A stretch of 64,000 nt of DNA from Streptomyces sp. NRRL WC-3742 (GTDB taxonomy: Bacteria; Actinomycetota; Actinomycetes; Streptomycetales; Streptomycetaceae). The translations under genes and the position numbers were made by a program. The stretch is from NCBI RefSeq assembly GCF_000720635.1, contig NZ_JOCF01000023.1, forward strand, positions 53,913 through 117,912. Direction: 5' to 3'. Position 1 is the first letter of the stretch; every line of letters begins with the position of its first letter. Shown piece by piece: positions 44,444-53,419 of this stretch. The notes under the pieces were generated by a model. It did not search any database and was not told the origin of the DNA. It saw nothing but the letters and a program-made list of their open reading frames with translations.

Positions 44444-45805
44444 ATGTCCAAGCCCCGTTTCCGTCACACGTTCGCCCGCTCCCTCCTCGTGGTCGCACTC
44501 GGCGCGGCCGCCCCGCTGGGCGGCCTGGCCGCCGCTCCGGCCGCGCACGCCGACACGGCGGGCGGGTCGTTCTCCGTGCTGACGTACAACGTCGCGGGCC
44601 TCCCGCAGGTCCTGTCCAGCGCCTCGACCGACCGGCAGAGCAGCACCACTGCCATCGGGAGCCGGCTGGCGCCGTACGACCTGGTGAACGTCCAGGAGGA
44701 CTTCAACTACCACGCCGCGCTGTACGCCGCCGACGCGCACCCGAACCGGACGGCGACCAGCGGTGGGGCGGGCATCGGCAGCGGCCTCAACACCCTGTCC
44801 GGCCTCGCCTACGACACCGACGACTTCGAGCGGGTCAAGTGGAACGACTGCCAGCTGGACTCCGGTGACTGCCTCACGCCCAAGGGGTTCACCTTCATGC
44901 GGACCCGGCTGGCCGAAGGCGTCTACGTGGACGTCTACAACCTCCACGCGAACGCGGGGACGAACCCCGGCGACGAGACCGCCCGCGCCGCCAACCTGGC
45001 GCAGCTCACCGGCTACATCAGGACCCACTCGGCCGGGAACGCCGTCCTCGTGGCGGGTGACACCAACACCCGCTACACGCGCGCCGACGACACCATCGGC
45101 GCCTTCGCCGCCGACAACGGGCTGACCGACGCGTGGGTGAAGCTGGAGCGCGGCGGCGTGGCACCGACCAAGGGCGCCGACCCGCTGCTGTGCGACCAGA
45201 AGGCGCCCACCGACACCTGCGAGATCGTCGACAAGGTCCTGTTCCGCGGCAGCGCGCTGGTCTCGCTGAACGCGACCTCGTACGCCAACAAGCACGCCGA
45301 CTTCCTGGACGGCTCCGGCACGATGCTCTCCGACCACGACCCGGTCGCGGTCGGCTTCACCTGGAGCCGGAACCCGGCCTACCAGGCGAGCGACCAGTTC
45401 GGCGGCCCGCACGGCGACTTCTACAACGACATCGACCGCGTCCCGGCCGGTGCGCGCGCCGCCTCGGTCAGCCTGCGGGCCGGCACCCGCGTCGACCAGG
45501 TCGGACTGACCCTCACCGACGGCACCGCCCTCACCCACGGCGGCACCGGCGGCACCGCCGCCACGCTCACCCTGGGCGGCGACGAGTACCTGACCTCGGC
45601 GACCCTCTGCCAGGGCTCGTACAACGGGCACACCCGCATCTTCTCCGCCTCGTTCACCACCAACCTGGGCCGCACCCTGGCCGGCGGCACCACCACCGCC
45701 GACTGCGTGACCCGCACCGCGCCCGCCGGCTGGCAGATCGCCGGGTTCCACGGACGCTCCGGCGACGCCGTCGACAAGCTCGGCCTCCTGCTCACCCGCC
45801 GCTGA
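44444..45805 (+). CDS. Secreted endonuclease/exonuclease/phosphatase-fold phosphodiesterase with C-terminal jacalin-like region
   Basis: 453 residues. Signal peptide to about residue 37 (PAAHADTAG). EEP fold: FSVLTYNVAGLPQV (43-56), NVQEDFNYH (metal Glu), VDVYNLHANAG, VLVAGDTNTRY and a final SDHDPVAVGF. This is the pattern of secreted sphingomyelinase or phosphodiesterase-like enzymes. The last 140 residues (FGGPHGDFYNDIDRV, GTRVDQVGLTLTDGTALTHGG, WQIAGFHGRSGDAVDKLGLLL) look like a jacalin-type lectin fold. ATG 44444 follows CGGAG. It may release phosphate or head groups outside the cell, in keeping with the phosphatase gene that follows. Confidence 0.8.
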   Translation: MSKPRFRHTFARSLLVVALGAAAPLGGLAAAPAAHADTAGGSFSVLTYNVAGLPQVLSSASTDRQSSTTAIGSRLAPYDLVNVQEDFNYHAALYAADAHPNRTATSGGAGIGSGLNTLSGLAYDTDDFERVKWNDCQLDSGDCLTPKGFTFMRTRLAEGVYVDVYNLHANAGTNPGDETARAANLAQLTGYIRTHSAGNAVLVAGDTNTRYTRADDTIGAFAADNGLTDAWVKLERGGVAPTKGADPLLCDQKAPTDTCEIVDKVLFRGSALVSLNATSYANKHADFLDGSGTMLSDHDPVAVGFTWSRNPAYQASDQFGGPHGDFYNDIDRVPAGARAASVSLRAGTRVDQVGLTLTDGTALTHGGTGGTAATLTLGGDEYLTSATLCQGSYNGHTRIFSASFTTNLGRTLAGGTTTADCVTRTAPAGWQIAGFHGRSGDAVDKLGLLLTRR

Positions 45806-45870
45806 CCCCGGCCCCACGCCGCCGAACTCCCGGCCCGGGCCGCCGCCCGGGCCGGGACCCTCCCCGCTCC

Positions 45871-45955
45871 TGAACCGCGCCACGCCCCGAACCGCGCCAC
45901 GCCCCGAACCGCGCCACGCCCCGAACCGCGCCACGCCCCGAACCGCGCCACGCCC
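45871..45955. repeat. Five tandem copies of a 17-bp CGAA repeat
   Basis: CGAACCGCGCCACGCCC repeated perfectly at 45888, 45905, 45922 and 45939, with the first copy (45871) differing by one base. It fills most of the gap between the phosphodiesterase and phosphatase genes. Confidence 0.95.
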
Positions 45956-45983
45956 CCGGGCCCAGCACCGCAGGAAGAGCACC

Positions 45984-47915
45984 GTGAACGATCAGCCCAC
46001 CCTGAACCGCCGCCGCTTCCTGCGGAACTCCGCAGTCGCCTCGGCCGGCATCCTCGCCGCGCCCACGGCGATGAGCCTGCTGGCCGCCCCGCAGCGCGCC
46101 GCCGCGGCGCCCGCCGGCCCCGCCCAGGGCGCCGCCTTCGTGGACTCCTACGCGACCAACACGATGGCCGACCTCACCCCCGAGGGGAACGCGGCCGTGC
46201 GCATCCTCACCGGGATGAACCGGATCTGGCACACCGGCGCGTCCTGGAACGACGGCTCGCCCCTGCTGGCCGACGTCCTGCGCGCCAACGTGCGCTACTG
46301 CGTGCGGGTCACCACGGAGCGCAGCGAGGAGGAGGCCCGGGAGGCGTTCGTCTACGACCGCCAGCACCAGAGCTACGCCGCCATCGCGGGCCTCGGCCCG
46401 CTCGCCGACCTCTACCGGACCGGCGCCCGGGCCGTCACCTCGATCACCACGGCGCCCGACTCCACCCCGCCCGCGAAGGTCGACGACGCCGTCCCCGCCG
46501 GCGCGCCCGCCGGGTCCGCGCTCGGCCCCGGGGCCACCGACTCGGAGCTGGGGCAGGTGGTCGCCCTGGTCAACACGCTCCGCGGGCCGCACGCCTCGGG
46601 CAACCCCGCCAAGTACGCGTACCGGTACCCGCGCCCCTGGCGGCTGAACGAGGACAGCGCGGTCGTCGACACCGGCGCCACGGACGCCCTCGGCTACCCG
46701 GTCTACGAGTCGGACGTCGTCGTCGCCCCGCAGCTCCTGCGCCAGCGCGGCACCTCGCCGGCCGACGACGGCGGCTTTGTGAGCGGTCACACCAACGCCT
46801 TCCACCTGGCCGCGCTGGCCCTCGCGTACGCGGTGCCCGAGCGCTTCCAGGAGATGATCGCCCGGGCGTTCGACCTCAGCCACACCCGGATCACCGCGGG
46901 CATGCACTCCCCGCTCGACGTCATCGGCGGCCGCACGCTCGCCACCGCACTCGCCGCGGCCACCCTCTCCGACCCGGGCAACGCCGCCCTCAAGGCCGCC
47001 GCCCGGAGCCAGGCCGCCGCCTACTTCCAGCAGAGGACGGGCAGTTCGGCCGACACCCTGTACGAGTTCGCCCACCGGGCCACCACGGACGAGGACCCGT
47101 ACGCCGACCGGGACGTCAACGCCGAGAAGGTCACCCCGCGGCTGACGTACGTCCTGCGCCGAGGCGGCCGGAACGTGCCGATGGTCGTGCCCAAGGGCGC
47201 CGAGGTCCTGCTGGAGACCAGGCTGCCCTACCTCGACGCCGCCCAGCGCCGCGAGGTGCTGCGCACCACCGCCCTGCCCTCCGGCTACGTCCTGCTGGAC
47301 GGCCCGGAGATGTGGGGCCGGCTCGACCTGTTCGCCGCGGCCGACGGCTACGGCGCCTTCGAGCGGGACGTGACCGTGGAGCTGAACGCGGCCGACGGCG
47401 GGTTCCGCGCGGCGGACGCCTGGCGCAACGACATCGCCGGGCCCGGCGGGCTCACCAAGCGCGGCACCGGGACGCTGACCCTGACCGGCACCAACCGCTA
47501 CACGGGCACCACCGTGGTGGAGGGCGGAGTCCTCGTGGCCGGCTCGCGCGACGCGCTCGGGCGCGGCGGCGTCCAGGTACGCGGCGGCACCCTGCGCGTG
47601 GACGCCGAGCGGGGCGCCGTCCGGGTCCACGGCGACTACCTGCAGGCGGCCGACGGAACGGCCCTGGAGGTGACGCTCCATCACCTCCACTCCCCGGCCC
47701 TGACGGTCGAGGGCCGGGTGACGCTCGGCTCGGGGGCGCGGCTCGTCCTGCGGGTGCCGGACGCGGAGGCGCTCGACGAGGACGTCGTGGTGCCGGTGAT
47801 CGGCGGGCGCACGCCGCAGGGCGGGTTCGGCAGCGTCACGGTCGACGCGGACGGGTACCGGGCGACGCCGATCCACACCCACGACGGCCTCGCGGTGCGG
47901 CTGACCCGCTGCTGA
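45984..47915 (+). CDS. Tat-exported PAP2-type acid phosphatase with an autotransporter-type beta-strand repeat
   Basis: 643 residues. Twin-arginine signal NRRRFLRNSAVASAG at residues 8-22. The PAP2 (vanadium haloperoxidase-like) domain shows KYAYRYPRPW, GGFVSGHTNAFHLAALALAYAVPERF and SHTRITAGMHSPLDVIGGR, the three conserved blocks with catalytic His. About residues 485-515 contain GPGGLTKRGTGTLTLTGTNRYTGTT, a PATR-type passenger-domain beta-strand repeat normally seen in autotransporters, followed by beta-rich sequence to the end. GTG 45984 follows AGGAAGAG. It probably acts outside the cell to free phosphate. Confidence 0.85.
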   Translation: MNDQPTLNRRRFLRNSAVASAGILAAPTAMSLLAAPQRAAAAPAGPAQGAAFVDSYATNTMADLTPEGNAAVRILTGMNRIWHTGASWNDGSPLLADVLRANVRYCVRVTTERSEEEAREAFVYDRQHQSYAAIAGLGPLADLYRTGARAVTSITTAPDSTPPAKVDDAVPAGAPAGSALGPGATDSELGQVVALVNTLRGPHASGNPAKYAYRYPRPWRLNEDSAVVDTGATDALGYPVYESDVVVAPQLLRQRGTSPADDGGFVSGHTNAFHLAALALAYAVPERFQEMIARAFDLSHTRITAGMHSPLDVIGGRTLATALAAATLSDPGNAALKAAARSQAAAYFQQRTGSSADTLYEFAHRATTDEDPYADRDVNAEKVTPRLTYVLRRGGRNVPMVVPKGAEVLLETRLPYLDAAQRREVLRTTALPSGYVLLDGPEMWGRLDLFAAADGYGAFERDVTVELNAADGGFRAADAWRNDIAGPGGLTKRGTGTLTLTGTNRYTGTTVVEGGVLVAGSRDALGRGGVQVRGGTLRVDAERGAVRVHGDYLQAADGTALEVTLHHLHSPALTVEGRVTLGSGARLVLRVPDAEALDEDVVVPVIGGRTPQGGFGSVTVDADGYRATPIHTHDGLAVRLTRC

Positions 47916-47980
47916 ACCCATTGCTGAACCCGCTGCCGACCTGCCGCAGCACCGAGCCCGAGCCCGAGGAGGCACCGCCC

Positions 47981-49231
47981 ATGACCGTGGCCGCGACCAA
48001 CTGGGCCGGGAACATCAGGTTCCGCGCCGAGCGCCGCCACGAGCCGCGCTCCGTCGAGGAGTTGCGGCGGATCGTCGCGGGCGCCCGGTCCGTGCGAACC
48101 GTCGGGACCGGGCACTCGTTCAACACGATCGCGGACACCACGGGCGACCTGGTGTCCGTCGCGGGCCTGCCCAGGACGGTCGAGGTGGACGAGCGGGCCC
48201 GCACGGTCACGGTGAGCGCCGGGCTGCGGTTCGCCGATTTCACCGGGGTGCTGGACCGGGCGGGGTTCGCCCTGCACAACCTCGGGTCCCTGCCGCACAT
48301 CTCGGTCGCGGGCGCGTGCGCCACCGGGACGCACGGCTCGGGGGTAACCAACGGCAGCCTCGCCACGGCGGTCCGGGCCGTCGAACTGGTCACGGCGGAC
48401 GGCGAGTTGCGGACGATCGCCCGGGGCGCGGCGGAGTTCCCCGGTTCCGTCGTGGCCCTGGGCGCCCTCGGCGTGGTCACCCGGCTGACCCTGGACCTGG
48501 TGCCGGCCTTCGAGGTCCGGCAGTGGGTCTACGAGGGCCTGCCCGGCACCGTGCTGAGGGAGCGGTTCGACGAGATCATGGCGGCGGCGTACAGCGTCAG
48601 CCTCTTCACGCGCTGGCGTACGGACCGGATCGACCAGGTCTGGCTCAAGCGGCGGGGCGGCCCCGACGCGCCCGGCGCCTGGCTCGGAGCGGTGCTCGCC
48701 GACGGCCCGCGCCATCCCGTGCCGGGGTGCCCGCCCGAACCCTGCACCCGGCAGCTGGGCGCCCCGGGCCGCTGGCACGACCGGCTCCCGCACTTCCGGG
48801 CGGAGTTCACGCCGAGCAGCGGCGACGAGCTGCAGTCCGAGTACTTCGTCGACCGCGCCGACGCCGTCCGCGCCTTCGACGCGCTGGACGCGGTCAGGGA
48901 CCGGATCGCACCGGCCCTGCAGATCGGTGAGATCCGTACCGTGGCGGCCGACGACCTGTGGCTCAGCCCCGCCTACGGGCGCGACTGCGTCGCCTTCCAC
49001 TTCACCTGGCACCCCGACGCGGCCGCCGCCGCAGGCGCGGTGAGGGCGGTCGAGGCGGCCCTGTCCGCCTTCTCCGCCCGGCCGCACTGGGGCAAGGTCT
49101 TCACCACCGCGCCCGAGGCGATCCGCGCGTCCTACCCGCGCTGGGACGACTTCCGGGGACTTCTGCGCGACCTCGACCCGGCGGGCAGGTTCCGCAACGA
49201 GTTCCTCGCCCGCCACTTTCCCCTCGGGTAG
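47981..49231 (+). CDS. Alditol oxidase (VAO-type flavoprotein, AldO-like)
   Basis: 416 residues, near the 418 of Streptomyces AldO. His45 in VGTGHSFN matches the covalent FAD-linking His. SLPHISVAGACATGTHGSGV, FTRWRTDRIDQVWLKRR, LPHFRAEFTPSSGDELQSEYF, EIRTVAADDLWLSPAYGRDCVAFHFTW and RPHWGKVF match the catalytic Glu, Arg, Thr and Lys positions of AldO. Known reaction: oxidation of the terminal hydroxyl of xylitol, sorbitol or related polyols by oxygen, giving the aldose and hydrogen peroxide. ATG 47981 has CGAGGAGG upstream. Cytoplasmic. It follows the phosphatase gene by 65 bases. Confidence 0.92.
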   Translation: MTVAATNWAGNIRFRAERRHEPRSVEELRRIVAGARSVRTVGTGHSFNTIADTTGDLVSVAGLPRTVEVDERARTVTVSAGLRFADFTGVLDRAGFALHNLGSLPHISVAGACATGTHGSGVTNGSLATAVRAVELVTADGELRTIARGAAEFPGSVVALGALGVVTRLTLDLVPAFEVRQWVYEGLPGTVLRERFDEIMAAAYSVSLFTRWRTDRIDQVWLKRRGGPDAPGAWLGAVLADGPRHPVPGCPPEPCTRQLGAPGRWHDRLPHFRAEFTPSSGDELQSEYFVDRADAVRAFDALDAVRDRIAPALQIGEIRTVAADDLWLSPAYGRDCVAFHFTWHPDAAAAAGAVRAVEAALSAFSARPHWGKVFTTAPEAIRASYPRWDDFRGLLRDLDPAGRFRNEFLARHFPLG

Positions 49232-49333
49232 CCCGGGGCCAGTACGACTACTGGTTCGACGACCTTCATAACCTCGGGAATTCGACGCCGATTTCGATGA
49301 TATCGATGGGAATACCGGTCCAGAATATATGAG

Positions 49334-49363
49334 TTGACACCCCATCAGGACTCCTGCCACATT
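49334..49363 (+). promoter_or_regulatory. Promoter of the ABC exporter genes, probably leaderless
   Basis: TTGACA (49334-49339), an 18-base spacer and CACATT (49358-49363) place the transcript start near ATG 49370. It sits at the edge of an unusually AT-rich stretch (about 49262-49335) in the 138-bp gap. Confidence 0.5.
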
Positions 49364-49369
49364 CGTCGC

Positions 49370-51316
49370 ATGCTTGAGTCGAAGCGCTTCGACGGCGCCG
49401 TTCGGTCGAGAGCGAGCCGCTTCGCTCTGCTCGTCCACCCGCTGCGCGACGCGCGAGCGCCGCTCCTGACCGCACTGGTCGGGCTCCTCGTGGTGCAGGC
49501 GGCCCTCCCGGCGGCCGCGGCGCTGGCCACCGCGGCCCTGGTGGCGAGAGTGCAGAGCCATCCGGGCGCGGACCTCTTCGACGCCGCCGTCGCCCCCCTC
49601 GCCGTGTTCGGCGCGGTCCTGCTGCTCGGGCACGTCATCGAGGCGCTGATCGCCCCGCTGGGGCACCTCGCCTCCCAGCGCATCGACGGGGCGCACCGCG
49701 CCAGGGTCCTGCACCTCACCGCGACGAGCCCGACGATCGAGGCGCTGGAGACGCCGCAGGTGCAGGAGCTGATCCGCCGCGCCCGTGCCCAGCCGGCCAA
49801 CTGGACCGAGCGCACCCCGGGCGACGGCGCACTGGGGCGCCTGCGCCGCCTCACCTCGCTGCTCGGCCTGGCGGGCGCCTGCGCGGTGCTGGCGCAGTAC
49901 GTGTGGTGGGCCGTGCCGGTGCTGCTGGTGCCCGGCGCGGTCAACCAGTACCTGCGGGCCCGTCAGGCGCACGTCTACATCCGGACGTGGCGGCGGGGTG
50001 TGGAGCACGGGCTGCGTGCGGAGGCGTGGGTGAAGGGGCTCACCGAAGTCGGCCCCAGCATGGAGCTGCGGGTCTTCGGCTTCGCCGACTGGATGGTGGA
50101 GCGCGTCCAGCAGCACCTGCGGGCGATGTTCGAGCCCACCTGGGAGGTGTCCCGCAGGATCATGCGCGGCGAGTGGAGTCAGCTCCTGCTGATCGGGCCT
50201 CCGCTCATGCTCGTGTACCTGGTCACGGCCGACGACGCCGCCCGTGGCACGGTCGGCGTCTCGGCCCTCACCGCGGTGCTGGCCGCCTCCTGGTCGCTCG
50301 TGCAGTCCCTGGGCTACAGCGAGGACGTCCGCAGCGTCCGCGCCGCGACCGAGGGCATGCTCGCCCACGGCGAACTCCGGGCGGCCCTCGGCGGCGTACA
50401 GGCCGCGGCGGCGCACACCGTCCCCGCGCACGCCGACCCCGAGCACGCCGACCCCGAGCACGGCGTCCCCGCGCGCGCTGTCCCCGCGCCCCGGGACGGC
50501 GGGCGCCGCACCGAGCCGCCGCTGGTCGCCTTCGAGGACGTCTCCTTCGCCTACCCGGGCACCAGGCGCACCGTGCTGGACGGGCTGCGCCTGGAGGTCG
50601 GGCCCGGCGAACTGCTGGCCGTGGTGGGGCTCAACGGCGCGGGCAAGTCCACCATGATCAAGCTGCTCGCCGGCCTCTACCGGCCCACCGGGGGCCGGAT
50701 CACGGCGGACGGGACGGACATCGCCGAGCTGGGCCCGGACGCCTGGCGCCGGCGCGTCTCGGTCGTCTTCCAGGACTTCGTCAAGTACCAGCTGTCGGCG
50801 GCCGACAACGTCGCCCTCGGAAACGCCACGGTGCCCGTCGACCGGGCCGCGCTGGACGCCGCCGCGAAGGACTCCGGCTTCGACGCGGTGCTGGAGCGCC
50901 TGCCCGACGGCTGGGACACCCCGCTCGCGCGCACCCGCACCGGCGGGGTCGACCTCTCCGGCGGCCAGTGGCAGCAGGCCGTCCTGGCCCGCGCCCTGTA
51001 CGCCGTGCACACCGGAGCCGACCTGCTGGTCCTCGACGAACCCACCGCGCACCTGGACGTGCGCACCGAGTTCGAGGTCTTCAGCCGGCTCGCCGAGCAC
51101 CGGGGCCGGGCGAGTGTGGTGCTGATCTCGCACCGCCTGTCCACCGTGCGGCAGGCCGACCGCATCGTGCTCCTCGACGGCGGCCGGATCACCGAATCCG
51201 GCACCCACGACGAACTCATGGCCCTCGGCGGCCGCTACGCCGAGCTCTTCACCATCCAGGCCGAGCGCTTCCGGCTCGGCTACGACGACCGCTCGGACGA
51301 AAGCGATCCCTCGTGA
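49370..51316 (+). CDS. ABC exporter subunit 1 (fused membrane and ATPase domains)
   Basis: 648 residues from ATG 49370. About 380 residues of membrane domain (PLLTALVGLLVVQAALPAAAALAT, VLLLGHVIEALIAPLG, VLAQYVWWAVPVLLVPGAVNQYL) are followed by an ATPase domain with Walker A GLNGAGKST, Q-loop VFQDFVKYQ, signature LSGGQWQQ, Walker B LLVLDEPTAHLD and switch His ISHR. An Ala/Pro/Glu/His-rich linker with HADPEHADPEHGV repeats joins the two. There is no ribosome site at the start and a promoter lies directly upstream. It overlaps the second subunit by GTGA. Substrate unknown. Confidence 0.88.
   Translation: MLESKRFDGAVRSRASRFALLVHPLRDARAPLLTALVGLLVVQAALPAAAALATAALVARVQSHPGADLFDAAVAPLAVFGAVLLLGHVIEALIAPLGHLASQRIDGAHRARVLHLTATSPTIEALETPQVQELIRRARAQPANWTERTPGDGALGRLRRLTSLLGLAGACAVLAQYVWWAVPVLLVPGAVNQYLRARQAHVYIRTWRRGVEHGLRAEAWVKGLTEVGPSMELRVFGFADWMVERVQQHLRAMFEPTWEVSRRIMRGEWSQLLLIGPPLMLVYLVTADDAARGTVGVSALTAVLAASWSLVQSLGYSEDVRSVRAATEGMLAHGELRAALGGVQAAAAHTVPAHADPEHADPEHGVPARAVPAPRDGGRRTEPPLVAFEDVSFAYPGTRRTVLDGLRLEVGPGELLAVVGLNGAGKSTMIKLLAGLYRPTGGRITADGTDIAELGPDAWRRRVSVVFQDFVKYQLSAADNVALGNATVPVDRAALDAAAKDSGFDAVLERLPDGWDTPLARTRTGGVDLSGGQWQQAVLARALYAVHTGADLLVLDEPTAHLDVRTEFEVFSRLAEHRGRASVVLISHRLSTVRQADRIVLLDGGRITESGTHDELMALGGRYAELFTIQAERFRLGYDDRSDESDPS
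49378..49393. promoter_or_regulatory. 16-bp perfect palindrome at the 5' end of the ABC exporter gene
   Basis: GTCGAAGCGCTTCGAC, centred about 16 bases into the coding sequence and just after the predicted transcript start. A LacI-like AAGCGCTT core suggests an operator lying on the gene itself. Confidence 0.5.
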
Positions 51317-53145
51317 CACTCGACCCGCAGCAGCCCGAAGTCCGGCCGACCGCACGGGAGTACGCGGGGCTGGCCCGTGAACTGCCGGCCGTCTCCTACC
51401 GCCGTGCGCCGGGGCTGACGATCGCCGTCCTGCTCACCCAGGCGCTGTCCCTGGTGACGGTCGCCGCCACCGCGCTGACCCTGCGCGCGGCCATCAACGG
51501 GGCGATCGCCCACGACACCGGCGCCGCCGTGGCCGGGGCGGCCGGGGCCGCCGTCGTCTACGCCGCGACCGCCGCCCTCGGCGATCTGGGCTTCAACGTC
51601 AAGGGCCGGCTCGTCGACAAGGTCGCGGTGCTGGACCTGCCGGCCTCGATCAACCGCGACATCGCGCGGCTGGACGGGCTGGAGCACGTGGAGCGCAGCG
51701 ACTTCCTGGACCGGGTGAACATCGTCCTCTCCGCCCCCTGGGCGATCGTGAACGGCTTCTGGTCGGCGGTCGCCGCGCTCTTCGGGGTGCTCCAACTCGG
51801 CATCTCCCTCCTCCTGCTGGGCACGGTGAGCCCCTGGCTGCTGCTGCTCGTCCTGTTCGCCGCCGCCCCGCTCTGGTTCGACCGGCAGGGCCAGCGCCGC
51901 GTCAGCCGGGCCGAGACCGACACGGCGGAGGCGGTCCGCCTCCAGAAGCACCTGTTCGACACGGCCTCGGAGGAGGCGGCGGCCAAGGAGATCCGGGTCG
52001 CCGGGGCCGCCGGTGAACTGGTCCGCCGTCAGGCCGCGGTCTGGGAGGCGGTCGCGACCCACAGGTTCCGGGCCGAAATGCGGGCCGCCGCCTGGCGGGT
52101 GAGCGGCTGGTCGCTGTTCACCGTCGGCTTCGTCGCCGCGCTGGCCGTCGTCATCCACCGCACCGCCGACGGGCACGGCTCGCCCGGCGACATCGTCCTC
52201 GCCATCACCGTCGCCTCCACCCTGCGCGGCTCGGTCGAGGCCGCGGTCGGCCGTACGACCGACTCCGTGGCCGCCCAGCGCTTCGTCGAGCCCTACCTGT
52301 GGCTGCGCCGCTTCGTCGCCGAGCGGCGCACGCACGGCTCCGGCGGGCTCGCCACGCCGCCCCGGCTCACCGAGGGCATCGCCTTCGAGCGGGTCAGCTA
52401 CCGCTACCCCGGCACCGACCGGTTCGCCCTGGAGGACGTGAGCTTCACCATCCCGGCCGGGACGGTGGTCGCGATCGTCGGCGAGTACGGCTCCGGCAAG
52501 ACCACGCTGGTCAAGCTGCTCAACCGCTTCTACCGGCCGGACTCCGGCCGCATCACCGTCGACGGGGTGGACCTCGCCCTCCACGACGGCGAGGGCTGGC
52601 ACGCCCGCACGAGCGCCGCGTTCCAGGACTTCGGCCGGTACCGCACCGTCTTCTCCGAGACGGTCGGGCTGGGCGACCTGCCGCACGTCGACGACCGGGG
52701 ACGCATCGCCGAAGCCCTGCGCGAGGCCGAGGCCACCGGCTTCGTCAGCCGGCTGCCCCAGGGCGTCGACACCCGGCTCGGCCGCGCCCTGGGCGGGGTG
52801 GAGCTGTCCGAGGGCCAGTGGCAGAAGACGGCCCTGGCGCGGGCGACCATGCGCCGCGAGCCGCTGCTGTTCGTCCTGGACGAGCCCACGGCCTCCCTGG
52901 ACGCCCCCAGCGAACAGGAGATCTTCCAGCGGCAGATGGCCCGCGCCCGCGAACTCGCCGAGCGCACCGGGGCGATCACGGTCATCGTCTCGCACCGGTT
53001 CTCGACCGTCACCGGCGCCGACCTCATCCTGGTGCTCGACCGGGGGCGCCTGGAGGAGGTCGGCTCGCACCGGGAGCTGCTGGCCCTCGGGGGGCGCTAC
53101 GCCGAGCTCTACGGCATCCAGGCGACCGCCTACGCCGGATCATGA
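51313..53145 (+). CDS. ABC exporter subunit 2 (fused membrane and ATPase domains)
   Basis: 610 residues from GTG 51313, overlapping the first subunit stop as GTGA. The membrane domain spans about 30-345; the ATPase domain has Walker A GEYGSGKTT, Q-loop AFQDFGRYR, signature LSEGQWQK (Glu in place of the second Gly), Walker B LFVLDEPTASLD and switch His VSHR. With subunit 1 it should form a heterodimeric exporter. Both catalytic glutamates are present, so neither site is obviously dead. No biosynthetic gene adjoins to name the cargo. Confidence 0.88.
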   Translation: MTLDPQQPEVRPTAREYAGLARELPAVSYRRAPGLTIAVLLTQALSLVTVAATALTLRAAINGAIAHDTGAAVAGAAGAAVVYAATAALGDLGFNVKGRLVDKVAVLDLPASINRDIARLDGLEHVERSDFLDRVNIVLSAPWAIVNGFWSAVAALFGVLQLGISLLLLGTVSPWLLLLVLFAAAPLWFDRQGQRRVSRAETDTAEAVRLQKHLFDTASEEAAAKEIRVAGAAGELVRRQAAVWEAVATHRFRAEMRAAAWRVSGWSLFTVGFVAALAVVIHRTADGHGSPGDIVLAITVASTLRGSVEAAVGRTTDSVAAQRFVEPYLWLRRFVAERRTHGSGGLATPPRLTEGIAFERVSYRYPGTDRFALEDVSFTIPAGTVVAIVGEYGSGKTTLVKLLNRFYRPDSGRITVDGVDLALHDGEGWHARTSAAFQDFGRYRTVFSETVGLGDLPHVDDRGRIAEALREAEATGFVSRLPQGVDTRLGRALGGVELSEGQWQKTALARATMRREPLLFVLDEPTASLDAPSEQEIFQRQMARARELAERTGAITVIVSHRFSTVTGADLILVLDRGRLEEVGSHRELLALGGRYAELYGIQATAYAGS

Positions 53146-53176
53146 GCCGGGGCGCTCGGACCGGCCCCTCCCGGTA

Positions 53177-53306
53177 GAGACATGGGATGTATCCACCGAG
53201 AAGGGGGTGGCCCGGGCGTTCGCGAGTACGGCCGGGTCCGGTAAACCTGCAGGTCATCTGTGAAGCTTGGCGAGGAAGTCGCCGATCGCCTTTCGAGACA
53301 TGGGAT
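53177..53306 (+). repeat. Direct repeat GAGACATGGGAT flanking the lactonase promoter region
   Basis: GAGACATGGGAT at 53177-53188 and again at 53295-53306, 118 bp apart, in the 274-bp gap before the gene at 53420. The second copy runs into GAGACATGGGATCTC, a gapped inverted repeat, and the first into GGATGTATCC, a small palindrome. Possible regulator sites. Confidence 0.5.
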
Positions 53307-53419
53307 CTCCTGCTACGTTGGCGCCGTCCCCGGCCCGCCCCCGGCCCGTCGGTCGAACCGCAGCCGGACCAGGCCCGTACCCGACCACCCGTCCACCACC
53401 GACCGAGGAGCGACCGCGC

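Noticed and set aside
45421..45982. Antisense frame with GAWRGSGRGAV repeats
   Set aside because: The repeats are the translation of the 17-bp intergenic minisatellite; there is no ribosome site or domain.
53267..53419. Longer lactonase start at 53267
   Set aside because: It would add about 50 residues unlike the family and overlap the direct-repeat region; GTG 53420 gives the conserved RVDAHHHLWD start with AGGAG upstream.
53146..53419. A small coding gene in the gap before the lactonase
   Set aside because: Short open frames here lack ribosome sites and have no recognisable sequence; the gap is better read as regulatory DNA.
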